Shown here: positions 12,900 through 23,707 of the stretch, in pieces
How the letters are laid out: every line of letters begins with the position of its first letter
Position numbering within the stretch: position 1 is the first letter of the stretch
Source: Acidimicrobiia bacterium
Lineage (GTDB): Bacteria; Actinomycetota; Acidimicrobiia; Acidimicrobiales; Bin134
Direction: 5' to 3'
DNA length: 34,040 bases
NCBI GenBank assembly: GCA_022821445.1
Contig: JAJEDQ010000143.1
Coordinates: 1 to 34,040, forward strand
The notes under the pieces: model-generated
Databases searched by the model: none
The model's input: only the letters and a program-made list of their open reading frames with translations
Told to the model about the DNA's origin: nothing
Made by a program: the position numbers and the translations under genes

Positions 12900-14854
12900 G
12901 ATGTGGCCCTCTCACCAACGCCGGAAAGCTGCACCTCCACCGCCCGGGGGGGCTGGTAGCCAGTGGGAACTTGACCGGTCCCCTGGCTGCCCCCGGCCGG
13001 CGGCACCGCAGAGGCCACAATGTGCTCGATGCTGTAGCCGGTGCAGGCCCCGCAGTCATAGCACGGTGTCCACCGGCAGTCCTCCAAGCCCACTTCGTTG
13101 AGGGCATCCCGCCAGTCCTGCCACAAGAAATCCTTGTGCAAACCCGCCGACAGGTGATCCCAGGGCAGAACCTCGTCCTCGGTGCGGTGCCGATGCACAT
13201 ACCAGTCCACCGACAGGCCGTGTCGGTCCATGGCCTGCGTCCAGCGGTCGTAGTCGAAGTGCTCAGACCACTCCTGGAACGTGCCCCCCTGTCGCCACAC
13301 CTCCTCGATGACCCGGCCGATGCGGCGGTCGCCGCGGCTGGCGATGCCCTCCACCAGGCTGGCCTTGGGATCGTGCCACTTCATCTGCACCCCCCGGTTC
13401 CGCTTGATGTCGTCGCGCAGCAAGAAGATCTTGCGTTGGAGCTCGGCCACCGTGTTCTGGCCGAACCACTGGAAGGGGGTGAACGGCTTGGGCACGAACC
13501 CGCCCAGCGACACCGTCACCGAGGGGTTCTTGGTGTGGGCCCGGCCCAACTCGACGCAGTTGCGAGCCAGCTCTCCGATGGCCAGTGTGTCCACGTCGGT
13601 CTCGGTGGGAAGCCCGGTGAGGAAGTAGAGCTTCATGCGCCGCCAGCCCTGGGAGAAGGCTGATTCCACCGCTCCGTAGAGATCCCGCTCGTCGATGAGC
13701 TTGTTGATCACCTGGCGCATCCGCCACGACCCGGCCTCGGGAGCGAAGGTCAAGCCGGTGCGCCGGGCCCGCTGGATCTGAGCGGCCAGCCCGACGGTGA
13801 AGGCGTCCACCCGCAGGCTGGGCAGCGACACCGACACCTCACCGGCACCGCAGTCCATGGTGGCCGATACCACCTCGGTGATCCCGCTGAAATCGGCGGT
13901 GGACAGCGAGGTGAGCGCCACCTCGTCATAGCCGGAGCGGGCCAGTCCGTCGGCCACCATGGTGCGGACCTGCTCGGCGGGCCGCTCCCGCACCGGACGG
14001 GTGATCATCCCCGCCTGACAGAACCGGCATCCCCGGGTGCAGCCTCGGAACACCTCCACGTTGAGCCGATCGTGAACCACCTCGGTGAGCGGCACCAGCT
14101 GCCGCTTGGGGTAGGGCCAGGCGGCCAGATCGGCCACGGTGCGCTTCTCCACCACCGCAGGCACATCGGCGAACCGAGGCGTGATCGACACCAGTGCGGG
14201 GCCGTCGTAGACCACGTCGTAGAGCGACGGCACGTATACGCCCTCCACCGCGGCCAGAGCCCGCAGCACCGACTGGCGAGACCTCTTGCCCGCCCGCTTC
14301 CAGTCTCTGACCGCGGCGTTGATCTCTGTGACCACTTCCTCGCCATCGCCCAGCACGAAGAAGTCGACGAAATCGGCCAGTGGCTCGGGGTTGTAGGTGC
14401 AATGCCCGCCCGCGCCGATCAGCAGGTCGTCATCGGCCCGCTGATCGGCCCGCACCGGGGCTCCGGCCAGGTTGATGCAGTTGAGCAGGTTGGTATACAC
14501 CAGCTCGGCCGACAGGTTGAACGCCAGCACGTCGAATTCCCCGGCCCGGCGATGGGTGTCCACCGAGAACAGCGGCAGGCCCGCCGCCCGCATCTCGGCC
14601 TCCATATCCACCCAGGGGGCGTAGGCCCGCTCAGCCACCGCGTCGTCCCGTTCGTTGAGTATCTCGTAGAGAATCTGGAGGCCCTGATTGGGCAGTCCTA
14701 TCTCGTAGGTGTCGGGGTAGGCCAGAAGCCATGCCACCTTGGACGGATGGTGCTCCGGTTCCACCATGCCGCCTTCGCCGCCGATGTAGCGCGCCGGCTT
14801 CGACACCTCGGGCAGTACTAGCTCCAATTCAGACCAAAGGGACATCAGTACCAA
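12896..14854 (-). CDS. TIGR03960 family B12-binding/radical SAM protein
   Basis: FRGCTRGCRFCQAGMITRPVRERP radical SAM CxxxCxxC motif; N-terminal B12-binding-like region; context. Confidence 0.9.
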   Translation of the reverse strand: MVLMSLWSELELVLPEVSKPARYIGGEGGMVEPEHHPSKVAWLLAYPDTYEIGLPNQGLQILYEILNERDDAVAERAYAPWVDMEAEMRAAGLPLFSVDTHRRAGEFDVLAFNLSAELVYTNLLNCINLAGAPVRADQRADDDLLIGAGGHCTYNPEPLADFVDFFVLGDGEEVVTEINAAVRDWKRAGKRSRQSVLRALAAVEGVYVPSLYDVVYDGPALVSITPRFADVPAVVEKRTVADLAAWPYPKRQLVPLTEVVHDRLNVEVFRGCTRGCRFCQAGMITRPVRERPAEQVRTMVADGLARSGYDEVALTSLSTADFSGITEVVSATMDCGAGEVSVSLPSLRVDAFTVGLAAQIQRARRTGLTFAPEAGSWRMRQVINKLIDERDLYGAVESAFSQGWRRMKLYFLTGLPTETDVDTLAIGELARNCVELGRAHTKNPSVTVSLGGFVPKPFTPFQWFGQNTVAELQRKIFLLRDDIKRNRGVQMKWHDPKASLVEGIASRGDRRIGRVIEEVWRQGGTFQEWSEHFDYDRWTQAMDRHGLSVDWYVHRHRTEDEVLPWDHLSAGLHKDFLWQDWRDALNEVGLEDCRWTPCYDCGACTGYSIEHIVASAVPPAGGSQGTGQVPTGYQPPRAVEVQLSGVGERATS

Positions 14855-14925
14855 TCTACCGCCGGCCCTCTGCCGGCCAGAACCAGTTCAGACGAATCGC
14901 CGCATGGCCACCGGGCCGGATCACC

Positions 14926-16086
14926 TTAGGTAAACCGCCGCATGCGGACGTTGAGCACCAAGCCAAGACTAATCAGGGTGGCAATGGCCGAAGAACCCCC
15001 GTAAGACACCAAAGGAAGCGGAATTCCGGTGATGGGGGTGATGCCCAGCGTCATGCCCACCGCCTCGAACATCTGGAACAGGATCATGGCGAAGATCCCC
15101 GAGCAGATGAGCGCGCCAAACCGGTCTTTGGCCAACCGGGCGGCCTGGAGTATCCGCAGCAGCAAGAGGGCATAGAGCCCCAAGGTGGTGGCCGAGCCGA
15201 CAAACCCGAACTCCTCGCCGATCACGGTGAATATGAAGTCGGTGTGCTGCTGGGGCACCAATCCGCTGAGCGTCTGGGAGCCCTCGCCGTAGCCCTTGCC
15301 GCCCACCCCGCCGTTGCCGATGGCGATCTGGGCCTGGCGCTGCTGGAAGCCGGCCTCGGTGATGCCGGTGGTGGGATCGACGAAGGTTCGGAGCCGGTTG
15401 GTCTGATATTCCTCCAGCATGTTGGAGTTCACCATCAGGGCCACCACAGTGACGGCGATCAGGGCGATGCCGAGCACTTGGCGAAAGCGGATGCCGCCGA
15501 TGAGCAGCAACACAAACCCGATGAACACGTAGATGAGCGCGGTGCCCACATCGGGCTGGAGCAGAACCAAGAGGCCGGGCCAAGCCACGATACCCACGGC
15601 AAAGAACACCCGGGGCGCGGTCATGTGGTCCTCGTATCGAGACAAGAAGGCCGCCACCGCCACGATCAAGGCGAGCTTCTGGAACTCGGAGGGCTGTAGC
15701 TGGAAGTCACCGAACCGGTACCACGATCGAGCGCCGTTAACCTCCTCGCCCAGGGGGCTCAATACCACAATCAGAGCCAAGAGCCCGGCCCCATAGATGG
15801 CCATGGCGAATTTGGACAGCTCCTGATACGGGAACCACGCCGCGAACACCATGAACAACGCGCCAGCCACCGCGAACAGCGTCTGGCGCTCCAAGAAGAA
15901 GGAGTCGAAGTTCTCCGGGTCACGGCCCCGGGTGGTGCTGTAGATGGCCGCGATCCCGATGGCGGCCAGACCAGCCGCGGCCAGTACCAGCAGCACATCG
16001 ATGTGCATCCACAGTGCGTATGGGCGGCTCCGCGGGTTCATCTCCCGCTCCCGCAGGCGGCGCTCCTCCAAGGAGATAACTGCCAT
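14926..16086 (-). CDS. rodA: SEDS protein, rod shape-determining glycosyltransferase RodA
   Basis: Multi-TM; NGARSWYRFGDFQLQPSEFQKLALI, GNGGVGGKGYGEGSQT, GIPLPLVSYGGSSAIATLISLGL; next to PBP2. Confidence 0.94.
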   Translation of the reverse strand: MAVISLEERRLREREMNPRSRPYALWMHIDVLLVLAAAGLAAIGIAAIYSTTRGRDPENFDSFFLERQTLFAVAGALFMVFAAWFPYQELSKFAMAIYGAGLLALIVVLSPLGEEVNGARSWYRFGDFQLQPSEFQKLALIVAVAAFLSRYEDHMTAPRVFFAVGIVAWPGLLVLLQPDVGTALIYVFIGFVLLLIGGIRFRQVLGIALIAVTVVALMVNSNMLEEYQTNRLRTFVDPTTGITEAGFQQRQAQIAIGNGGVGGKGYGEGSQTLSGLVPQQHTDFIFTVIGEEFGFVGSATTLGLYALLLLRILQAARLAKDRFGALICSGIFAMILFQMFEAVGMTLGITPITGIPLPLVSYGGSSAIATLISLGLVLNVRMRRFT

Positions 16087-18116
16087 CAGGCCGCGCCCCC
16101 CGATTCGGCAGGGTCAACTTCCTCTTCGGCCTCGTCTTCACCGATCGTTCCGCCCAGCTCGGCGAGATCGTCGATGGTACGCACCGCCGGAACCGAGTTG
16201 GTGGCGATTGGCTCCAGAACCCGGCGAACGGCGGGGGCAGCCACCGATGCCCCGAATCCCGACTCCTCCATGATTGCCACCACCACATACTCGGGATTCG
16301 GATTGGGGCCAAAAGCTACAAACAGCGAGTTGTCCGCTTGGCCTACTACCTCGGCCGTGCCCGTCTTCCCCGCCACCGGCCACTCCTCATGGGGGAAGCC
16401 GAAGAAAGCCGAGTGGGCGGTGCCTTCCAGTTCTGCGGTAACCCCGAGCAGCCCTTCGAGGATCGGCACTCGGATGGCGCCCGGCAGATATATCTGGCTG
16501 ATCACCCGGTCGGCGAACGCCTGCGCCACCTCCCCGGTAACCGGGTTCTCCACCCGGTCCACCATCTTGGGGGCATACAGCGTGCCGCCATTGGCGAATG
16601 CGGCGTAGCCGTTGGCCAACTGCAACGGGGTGGCCCCCAGCACGCCTTGACCGATGGCCAAAACGATGGAATCGCCGGTTCGCCAGGGCTCTCCTGCGGC
16701 CTCGGCCGCCGACGGGGAGGGCACCCTGCCCGCGCCCTCGCCGGGCAGCGCGATGCCCGACGGCGCTCCGAAGCCGAATAGCTGGGCAGTCCGCTGGATT
16801 CCCTCCCGATCGAAGCGGTCGGCCCGGTCCATGGTGTCGCCCAAGTAGTAGAAGTACACGTCGGATGACACGATGATGGCCCGGATCAGATCAACTGGCC
16901 CGTAGATGGCCTCTTCGGCATTGCGGAAGGTACAAGAGGCGATCACGTCCTCCTCGCAAGACGGCACCACGTACGTGCCGGTGTCCTCGTAGAGGGTGCG
17001 AACATCCAGCACGCCCCGAGGGCCGATCACCTCGCTGTTCATCGCGGCATAGGCGGTGAACAGCTTGAATGTTGACCCCGGTGGATAGATGCCGGCCAAG
17101 GCCCGGTTGTGGAGCGGTTGGTGGTTGGCCGGGTCTTGGAGTTGAGCCCACCGGGACTCGGAGAAGCCGCTCACGAACTCGCTGGGCGAGTACGTGGGAA
17201 ATGACGCCATGGCCAAGACCTCGGCGCCGTTGGGGTCCAACACCACCAAGGCGCCCCCGGGCGCCTTGAACGGAGGATCATTGGGGTCATCGGTCTCCTG
17301 CTGGCGAGCCTCGGCGAGGCCGGCCAAGAGCTCCTTCTCGGCCAGCGCCTGAACGTCGATGTCCAAAGTGAGGTGGACGTCGGCCCCGGCAACGGGATCA
17401 ACCTGCTCAAGCACCTGCACCGGATCGCCCACATTGTCCACTTCCAGCCTCTTGAAGCCGGGCGAGCCCCGGAGTACCGACTCGAAGGATGACTCGATTC
17501 CGGTCTGGCCGATCTCGTCATTGCGCCGATAGGTCTTGGGATCATCGGCAACCAACTCGTATTGCTCCTCGCTGAGCAAGGAGACGTAGCCGAGAATGTG
17601 AGCGGCCAGGTCGCCGTACGGGTAAGTGCGGACGCTGCGGACAACGGTGCCCACGCCGGGGAACTCGTCGGCCCGCTCAGCCAGAACGATCTCGAAGTTC
17701 TCGGTAACGTCGTCGGCCACCGGCACGGAGTCGAGAGGGCCATATCGGGGATCGTCGAGAGCGTCGTTGATTTCAAATACCTTGGTGAGGCGTCCGGCTT
17801 GGCTGATTTCGGTGGCCAGGCGCAACACCAGCTCTTCTTGCCCCTCCCCGTCGAATTCGGTGTCATAGGTGAACCGGTCCACCGTCACTACCAGCGACTC
17901 CCGGTTGTCCACCAGCACGTTGCCGTTCCGGTCGAAGACGCGCCCCCGGGGAGCGGGCTCATAGATCACCCTTACGGTGTTGGACTGGGCCTGGGCCTCA
18001 AACTCCTCAGAGCTCAATACCTGAAGGAACCACAGGCGGGCCACCAGCGCACCGAAGGCCAGCAGGGCCAATAAGGCCAAAAAGCTCAGCCTCAAGCGAA
18101 GCGACTCGGGGCTCAA
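16086..18116 (-). CDS. mrdA: Penicillin-binding protein 2
   Basis: SxxK in GIYPPGSTFKLFTAYAA, KTG in VAGKTGTAEV, N-terminal TM and dimerisation region. Confidence 0.95.
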   Translation of the reverse strand: MSPESLRLRLSFLALLALLAFGALVARLWFLQVLSSEEFEAQAQSNTVRVIYEPAPRGRVFDRNGNVLVDNRESLVVTVDRFTYDTEFDGEGQEELVLRLATEISQAGRLTKVFEINDALDDPRYGPLDSVPVADDVTENFEIVLAERADEFPGVGTVVRSVRTYPYGDLAAHILGYVSLLSEEQYELVADDPKTYRRNDEIGQTGIESSFESVLRGSPGFKRLEVDNVGDPVQVLEQVDPVAGADVHLTLDIDVQALAEKELLAGLAEARQQETDDPNDPPFKAPGGALVVLDPNGAEVLAMASFPTYSPSEFVSGFSESRWAQLQDPANHQPLHNRALAGIYPPGSTFKLFTAYAAMNSEVIGPRGVLDVRTLYEDTGTYVVPSCEEDVIASCTFRNAEEAIYGPVDLIRAIIVSSDVYFYYLGDTMDRADRFDREGIQRTAQLFGFGAPSGIALPGEGAGRVPSPSAAEAAGEPWRTGDSIVLAIGQGVLGATPLQLANGYAAFANGGTLYAPKMVDRVENPVTGEVAQAFADRVISQIYLPGAIRVPILEGLLGVTAELEGTAHSAFFGFPHEEWPVAGKTGTAEVVGQADNSLFVAFGPNPNPEYVVVAIMEESGFGASVAAPAVRRVLEPIATNSVPAVRTIDDLAELGGTIGEDEAEEEVDPAESGGAA

Positions 18117-18619
18117 CGCTCTTCACCTAGCATCCTGGGCCACGACCAGTGCCACAAGCCCAGCAACGGCAAGCTCAGCACCAAGTTGTAGGCCGCAGCC
18201 ACGCCCATAACCGTGTAGAGGCGGTCGGTGTAGAGATTCGCCTCGCCCAACAACTCCCCGAGCACGGCGTACACCAACAGCCCGCCCGCGGTGGCCGCCG
18301 CGGTGACCAGGACGTTGATCCACCAAGCGCTGCGGAAGATCCGCTCTTCCAACAGGCCCACTGCGTAGCCCCAGACGGTGTAGATGAGCGCAGACAGCCC
18401 GAACAGCGTGGGGAGATAGAGATCGATGCCCAACCCGATGGCGAATCCGGCGATCGCTCCCCGCTCTGGTCCGCCGACCAGTCCGGCGGTGACTGCTATG
18501 GCCAGAGGCACCTCGGGAGCAACCCCGAGCACCCGAAGATCGGAGAACAGCGCCAAATGGAACACGAGCGCCGTCAACAAGAACAACCCGCTGCGAACAT
18601 ACGCGCCGGCCAAGGTCAT
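18113..18619 (-). CDS. mreD: Rod shape-determining protein MreD; start ATG 18619 lies in the mreD-proximal copy of a 41-bp duplication
   Basis: Small multi-TM protein between mreC and mrdA. Confidence 0.88.
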   Translation of the reverse strand: MTLAGAYVRSGLFLLTALVFHLALFSDLRVLGVAPEVPLAIAVTAGLVGGPERGAIAGFAIGLGIDLYLPTLFGLSALIYTVWGYAVGLLEERIFRSAWWINVLVTAAATAGGLLVYAVLGELLGEANLYTDRLYTVMGVAAAYNLVLSLPLLGLWHWSWPRMLGEER

Positions 18620-18671
18620 GAGCCGGCCCTCAACCCGCTGCGAACATACGCGCCGGCCAAGGTCATGAGCC
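18584..18671. repeat. Exact 41-bp direct repeat (18584-18624 and 18631-18671, period 47) across the mreC/mreD junction
   Basis: CAACCCGCTGCGAACATACGCGCCGGCCAAGGTCATGAGCC present twice. Confidence 0.97.
18616..18666 (-). other. 16-codon relay mini-ORF MTLAGAYVRSGLRAGS* between mreC and mreD
   Basis: Starts at an ATGA overlapping the mreC stop, ends in an ATGA overlapping the mreD start; preceded by GGAGGAAGG. Confidence 0.6.
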
Positions 18672-19511
18672 TTCCTCCAGCGGGTCGTAGAGCAGCACGG
18701 TTACGAAGCTCAAGCTGTCGGTGTTTGCGGAGGGCGCCACGGTAAGGAGTTGAAGCAGTCGCGCTTCGTCGAAGTCGATATCGGTAACGGTGCCGATGGG
18801 AATTCCCGGGGGATAGCGGCTGCGATCCACGCCGCTGGTGACCACCTCATCCCCAATATCCACCTCGGTATCGATTTCCAGCCCCTTCGTCACCATTAGA
18901 GGCTCGCCCTGACCGCCCCCCGAGGCCAGGGCCACATCTTCGGTGCCCACTACCAGCACCCCGACCTCGAAGCCGGGGTCGGTGAGCAGCGTGACCCGGG
19001 AATGCCCTAGGCCCGGATCGCCGTCGATCCTCCCGATCAGACCGCCCCTGGTAACCACCGGCATCCCGTTGCGGATCCCGTCTTCAGCCCCGCGGTTGAT
19101 CTGCACCGAGTACCGGTCGAAGTTCCCCACGTTGGCGGTGAGCACCTCGCCCACCACGTTGGGGATGTCCTGCACGTAGGGCAGACCCAGCACATCGAGC
19201 AGCGACTCCAGGCGGATGACCGCGTCGGAATCCAAGATCTGCTGGCCCTCGAGCTTTTGCAGCTCTTGGCGCAGTACCTCGTTCTCGGATTCCAATTCGT
19301 CGTAGCCGGTGACTCCGGCCCAGGCATCGCCCACTGGTTCGAACACCCGGTCAGCCCCCGACCGCAGCGGTGAGATCAGATCGGAGAGGGTTTCCTCGGT
19401 TCGCTGGAGGGGCTCGAAGTCACGGGCGTCCAGGGTGAGCAGCGTCGCGGAGGTGAGCAGCAGGAAGATGAGCGTGAATCGCGACCGCCCTGTGCGGGTG
19501 CCCGTTGCCAC
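18663..19511 (-). CDS. mreC: Rod shape-determining protein MreC
   Basis: N-terminal TM, coiled coil, beta domain GRIDGDPGLGHSRVTLLTDPGFEVGVLV. Confidence 0.93.
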   Translation of the reverse strand: MATGTRTGRSRFTLIFLLLTSATLLTLDARDFEPLQRTEETLSDLISPLRSGADRVFEPVGDAWAGVTGYDELESENEVLRQELQKLEGQQILDSDAVIRLESLLDVLGLPYVQDIPNVVGEVLTANVGNFDRYSVQINRGAEDGIRNGMPVVTRGGLIGRIDGDPGLGHSRVTLLTDPGFEVGVLVVGTEDVALASGGGQGEPLMVTKGLEIDTEVDIGDEVVTSGVDRSRYPPGIPIGTVTDIDFDEARLLQLLTVAPSANTDSLSFVTVLLYDPLEEGS

Positions 19512-19528
19512 GGGGCCGAACCGAGCGA

Positions 19529-20572
19529 TCAGTCGTACGACGACGAGAAGAGGAGCCCCTCAAGCGCGTCGAACTCCTCCAGCGATTGGCCCGAGCCTAT
19601 GGCAACCGCGTGGAGGGGGTTGGGCGCCAACCGGACCGGCATTCCCGTCTCTTCCTCGATCCGAGGGGGCAGGCCGTTCAGCAGGGCCCCGCCGCCGGCC
19701 AGAACGATCCCCGCCTCCATGATGTCGGCGGCCAACTCGGGCGGAGTCTCATCCAGCGTCACCTTGACCGCGTCGACGATGGAGCGCACTACCTCGGAGA
19801 TGGCCTCGCGGATCTCAGCGGTGGAGGTCACCACTGTCTTGGGCAGCCCGGTGATCATGTCTTGGCCCCGGACCTCGGCATAGCGGTTGTCGCTGTCCGC
19901 CCACGCCGTGCCCAACACCATCTTCACTTCTTCGGCCGTTCGGCTGCCGATAGTGAGGCTGTGCTCCTTCTTCAGGTAGGCGATGATGTCCTCGTCCATC
20001 CGATCGCCGCCCATGCGGATCGACTGACCGGTGACCACTCCGCCCAGCGAGATCATGGCCACCTCGGTGGTGCCGCCGCCGATGTCCACGATCATGCTGC
20101 CCGAGGCCTCTTGAACCGGCAGACCGGCACCGATGGCCGCGGCCATGGGCTCTTCGATGATGTAGACCGGCTTCTTCGCTCCGGCGGAGATCGCTGCCTC
20201 CTGCACGGCCCGCTGCTCCACAGGAGTGATGCCAGAGGGAACGCAGATCACCATTCGGGGTCGGATGAACCTCCCCGGAGACACTCTCTGGATGAAGTAC
20301 CGCAGCATCTTCTCGCAAATATCGAAGTTGGCGATGACCCCGTCTTTGAGCGGGCGGATGGCCTGGATGTGAGCAGGAGTGCGCCCCAGCATCCGCTTGG
20401 CCTCAGAGCCCACCGCCAGAGGCGCGCCCTCGTTGGTGACAGCCACAACCGAGGGCTCGTTGATCAAGATGCCCTCGCCGCGGACATATACCAGCGTGTT
20501 GGCGGTGCCCAGGTCGATTGCGACATCGCGGCCAACCAGACCGCTACTGGAAGAGAACCGCCGCTTAACCAT
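19529..20572 (-). CDS. mreB: Rod shape-determining protein MreB
   Basis: DVAIDLGTANTLVYVRGEGILINEPSVVA, VDIGGGTTEVAMISLGGVV, AGGGALLNGL. Confidence 0.97.
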   Translation of the reverse strand: MVKRRFSSSSGLVGRDVAIDLGTANTLVYVRGEGILINEPSVVAVTNEGAPLAVGSEAKRMLGRTPAHIQAIRPLKDGVIANFDICEKMLRYFIQRVSPGRFIRPRMVICVPSGITPVEQRAVQEAAISAGAKKPVYIIEEPMAAAIGAGLPVQEASGSMIVDIGGGTTEVAMISLGGVVTGQSIRMGGDRMDEDIIAYLKKEHSLTIGSRTAEEVKMVLGTAWADSDNRYAEVRGQDMITGLPKTVVTSTAEIREAISEVVRSIVDAVKVTLDETPPELAADIMEAGIVLAGGGALLNGLPPRIEEETGMPVRLAPNPLHAVAIGSGQSLEEFDALEGLLFSSSYD

Positions 20573-20600
20573 GGGGCAAGGTTAGAACAGCCGATCCCGG

Positions 20601-20649
20601 TTCGCACACCGGCACAGGCGCGAGCCGGGAAGCAATTCGCACACCGGCA
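20601..20649. repeat. 14-bp direct repeat TTCGCACACCGGCA (20601-20614 and 20636-20649, period 35) in the mreB 5' region
   Basis: Exact match read in sequence. Confidence 0.85.
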
Positions 20650-20666
20650 AACGCGCGGGCGCGTTT
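20649..20666 (-). terminator. Tight hairpin AAACGCG-loop-CGCGTTT at the ndk stop codon; possible weak terminator
   Basis: Perfect 7-bp stem with 4-nt loop starting at the ndk TGA; no U-tract beyond the stem's own TTT. Confidence 0.3.
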
Positions 20667-21073
20667 CACATTTCGGGGAAGAAGATGGCGATTTCCCGCT
20701 CAGCGGAGGCATTGCTGTCGGAGCCGTGGGCGAGGTTCTCGGTGACCTCCAGCCCATAGTCGCCCCGGATGGTGCCGGGGGGAGATTCCAGGGGGTTGGT
20801 GGCCCCCATCATGGAGCGGACGACGGCATAGACGTCCTCAGGCCCCTCGACCACCAGAGCCACCGACGGTGAGCGGCCAATGAATGCCACCAAGTCGGGA
20901 TAGAACGGACGGTCCACATGCTCGGCGTAATGGCGGGCGGCCAGATCGGCGTCGATGGTGACCATGCGCATGGCCGCGATCCGCAACCCCCGGGCCTCGA
21001 ACCGGGACACGATGGCACCCACCAGACCACGCTCCACCGCATCGGGTTTGCACAAGACCAGCGTCCGAGTCAC
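20666..21073 (-). CDS. ndk: Nucleoside diphosphate kinase
   Basis: MTRTLVLCKPDAVERGLVG...NLAHGSDSNASAEREIAIFF (catalytic His). Confidence 0.97.
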   Translation of the reverse strand: MTRTLVLCKPDAVERGLVGAIVSRFEARGLRIAAMRMVTIDADLAARHYAEHVDRPFYPDLVAFIGRSPSVALVVEGPEDVYAVVRSMMGATNPLESPPGTIRGDYGLEVTENLAHGSDSNASAEREIAIFFPEM

Positions 21074-21121
21074 CGGAGGAGCCCCTTTGAATGCGCCGCG
21101 ACGTTCATCACCGGCTGCACC

Positions 21122-22471
21122 CTACTGATCTTGTGATGCCATGTGAAGGCGGGCCGCACCCGCGGTGTAGAGGGAACCGGCGATGACCACCGCGTCTTCC
21201 TCGGTGGACAGGGCCAGCGCCCGGTCTACCGCCTCATTCACAGTGTCGGCCACCTCGGCTTCGATCCCCCGATTTCGGGCCGCGGCGGCCAGATCGGCAG
21301 CGGGCCGGGCCCTCGGCCAATCAGGAGCGCAGCACACCACCAGATCGCAGCGGGCACCGGAGTCGTCGATGGCCGCCAGCATGGCATCGGGGTCCTTGTC
21401 GCTCATCATGCCCACCACCCACGTGACTGCGCCCAACACCGTGAACTGGTCGGCCAGCGTGTCCGCCGCCGCCGCCAGACCGTCGGGATTGTGGGCCCCG
21501 TCGATTACCACCAAGGGCTGGCGGGCCACCACCTCGAACCGGGCCGGCACCCTCACATCGCCCAAGGCGTCCAAGAGCGGCTCATCCAGCGCCTGACCCA
21601 CCAGGGCTTCGAACCCGGCGATGGCCAGCGCCGCGTTCTGTCCCTGGTGGGCGCCGAACAGGCTGACGTAAACCTGCTCGTAACGGCTATGGGGGGTGCG
21701 CAACGACACCAGTCGCCCGCCCACCGCCGGCTCATTCACCAGCAACTCGAATTGCTGGCCGGCCGCCAGCAATTCTCCGGGGTTCTCCTGGGCGGCAATT
21801 GCCACCAACTCGGGGGCCATGGGCCCCAGCACCGCGGTGGCGCCAGGATGGATGATGCCTGCCTTCTCTCCCATCACCTCCCGCTCCCAGCCGGGGCGGC
21901 CGTCGGTGTGGTCGCGTCCGATGTTGGTGATCACCGCCACCTGGCTGTTCACCACGTTGGTGGCGTCGTAGCGGCCCAGCTTCCCCACCTCCACCACCGC
22001 CAAGTCCACGGCCACGTCAGCGAACCAGCGCAGGGCCGCCGATGTGACCAGCTCAAACCACGAGGGCACAGAGCCAGCCCGCTCCGCGACCAGATGGCGC
22101 TCCACCAGCCGCAAGTGCCCGAGAAGATCGGCCAACTCGGAATCGCCGATGGGGTCGCCGCCCACGGCCATGCGCTCGTTGATGCGCTCGACATGGGGGC
22201 TGGTGTAGGCGCCGACGGTCATCCCCCACGCCCCGGCCAGCGCGGCGATGAGCGCGGCTACCGAGCCCTTCCCGTTTGTACCGGTTATGTGGACTGCCGG
22301 GTAGTCGGCTTGGGGGTCACCCAGCGCCTCGAGCAGTTGGCGCATCGGGGCCAGCGACAGGCCGTCGGTATCACCGGCCGTAGCTTCCAGATTGACGTGG
22401 CTGTCCAGCCACGCCTGGAGGTCAGCTAGCTTGGCGCCGGGACCGGTCGGTTGAACGGGCCTTGGCCGCAT
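21122..22471 (-). CDS. folC: Folylpolyglutamate synthase/dihydrofolate synthase
   Basis: [52 protein letters not shown]. Confidence 0.94.
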   Translation of the reverse strand: MRPRPVQPTGPGAKLADLQAWLDSHVNLEATAGDTDGLSLAPMRQLLEALGDPQADYPAVHITGTNGKGSVAALIAALAGAWGMTVGAYTSPHVERINERMAVGGDPIGDSELADLLGHLRLVERHLVAERAGSVPSWFELVTSAALRWFADVAVDLAVVEVGKLGRYDATNVVNSQVAVITNIGRDHTDGRPGWEREVMGEKAGIIHPGATAVLGPMAPELVAIAAQENPGELLAAGQQFELLVNEPAVGGRLVSLRTPHSRYEQVYVSLFGAHQGQNAALAIAGFEALVGQALDEPLLDALGDVRVPARFEVVARQPLVVIDGAHNPDGLAAAADTLADQFTVLGAVTWVVGMMSDKDPDAMLAAIDDSGARCDLVVCCAPDWPRARPAADLAAAARNRGIEAEVADTVNEAVDRALALSTEEDAVVIAGSLYTAGAARLHMASQDQ

Positions 22472-23693
22472 TGAGCAACTGGGGGGTTTCCTCGCCGCGG
22501 ACGGTTGCCGCGCTGACCACGCACTGAACCACGTCGTCGCGGCTGGGCAGCTCGTACATCACGTCGAGCAGCACCTCTTCCAAGATCGCCCGCAGCCCCC
22601 GGGCCCCGGTATTGCGGCTGAGGGCCAAATCGGCTACCTCGGCCAGCGCATCGTCGCTTATCACCAGCTCAACGTTCTCGAACTCGAAGAACTTGCAATA
22701 CTGCTTCACCAGAGCGTTCTTGGGCTCCACCAGGATCCGCACCAGCATGTCCCGCTCCAGATGCGAGACCACCCCGACCACCGGCAGGCGGCCGATGAAC
22801 TCGGGGATGAGGCCGAACTTGATCAGATCCTCGGGCTGGACTTGGTTGAAGAGCTGACCGTGGTCGCGCTCGGCATCAGAGCGGATCTCGGCCCCGAAGC
22901 CGACACCGACATTTCCCACCCGGTTTTCGATGATCTGTTCCAAACCGGCAAATGCCCCACCGACGATGAACAGCACGTTGGTGGTGTCGATCTGGATGAA
23001 CTCCTGATGGGGATGCTTGCGCCCACCCTGGGGCGGCACCGATGCAGTGGTGCCCTCCAGAATCTTCAGCAAGGCCTGCTGGACGCCCTCTCCGGAGACG
23101 TCCCGGGTGATCGACGGGTTCTCGCTCTTGCGGGAGATCTTGTCGATCTCATCGATGTAGATGATGCCGGTCTCCGCCTTCTTGACGTCGTAGTCCGCAG
23201 CCTGAATCAGCTTGAGCAGGATGTTCTCCACGTCCTCGCCCACATACCCGGCTTCGGTCAGCGCGGTGGCATCCGCAATGGCGAACGGCACGTTCAGCAT
23301 CCGGGCCAGAGTCTGAGCCATCAGCGTCTTGCCGCATCCCGTGGGTCCGAGCAGCAAGATGTTCGACTTGGACAGCTCCACCTCAGGGTCAGAAGAGCCC
23401 ATCTGGACCCGCTTGTAGTGGTTGTACACCGCCACCGACAAGATCCGTTTAGCGTGCTCTTGGCCGATGATGTAGTCGTTCAAGAAGGAGTAGATCTCCT
23501 GGGGCTTGGGCAACTCCTTGAATCCGACGTCGGCGCCTTCGGCCAACTCCTCCTCAATGATCTCGTTGCAGAGGTCGATGCACTCATCGCATATGTAGAC
23601 GCCGGGGCCGGCGATCATCTTCTTGACCTGCTTCTGGGTCTTGCCGCAGAAGCTGCACTTCAAGAGTTCGCCGCCCTCTCCGAACTTGGCCAC
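22422..23693 (-). CDS. clpX: ATP-dependent Clp protease ATP-binding subunit ClpX
   Basis: Zinc-binding [45 protein letters not shown]. Confidence 0.98.
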   Translation of the reverse strand: MAKFGEGGELLKCSFCGKTQKQVKKMIAGPGVYICDECIDLCNEIIEEELAEGADVGFKELPKPQEIYSFLNDYIIGQEHAKRILSVAVYNHYKRVQMGSSDPEVELSKSNILLLGPTGCGKTLMAQTLARMLNVPFAIADATALTEAGYVGEDVENILLKLIQAADYDVKKAETGIIYIDEIDKISRKSENPSITRDVSGEGVQQALLKILEGTTASVPPQGGRKHPHQEFIQIDTTNVLFIVGGAFAGLEQIIENRVGNVGVGFGAEIRSDAERDHGQLFNQVQPEDLIKFGLIPEFIGRLPVVGVVSHLERDMLVRILVEPKNALVKQYCKFFEFENVELVISDDALAEVADLALSRNTGARGLRAILEEVLLDVMYELPSRDDVVQCVVSAATVRGEETPQLLNAAKARSTDRSRRQAS

Positions 23694-23707
23694 AGTTCCT
23701 GTCCCCC

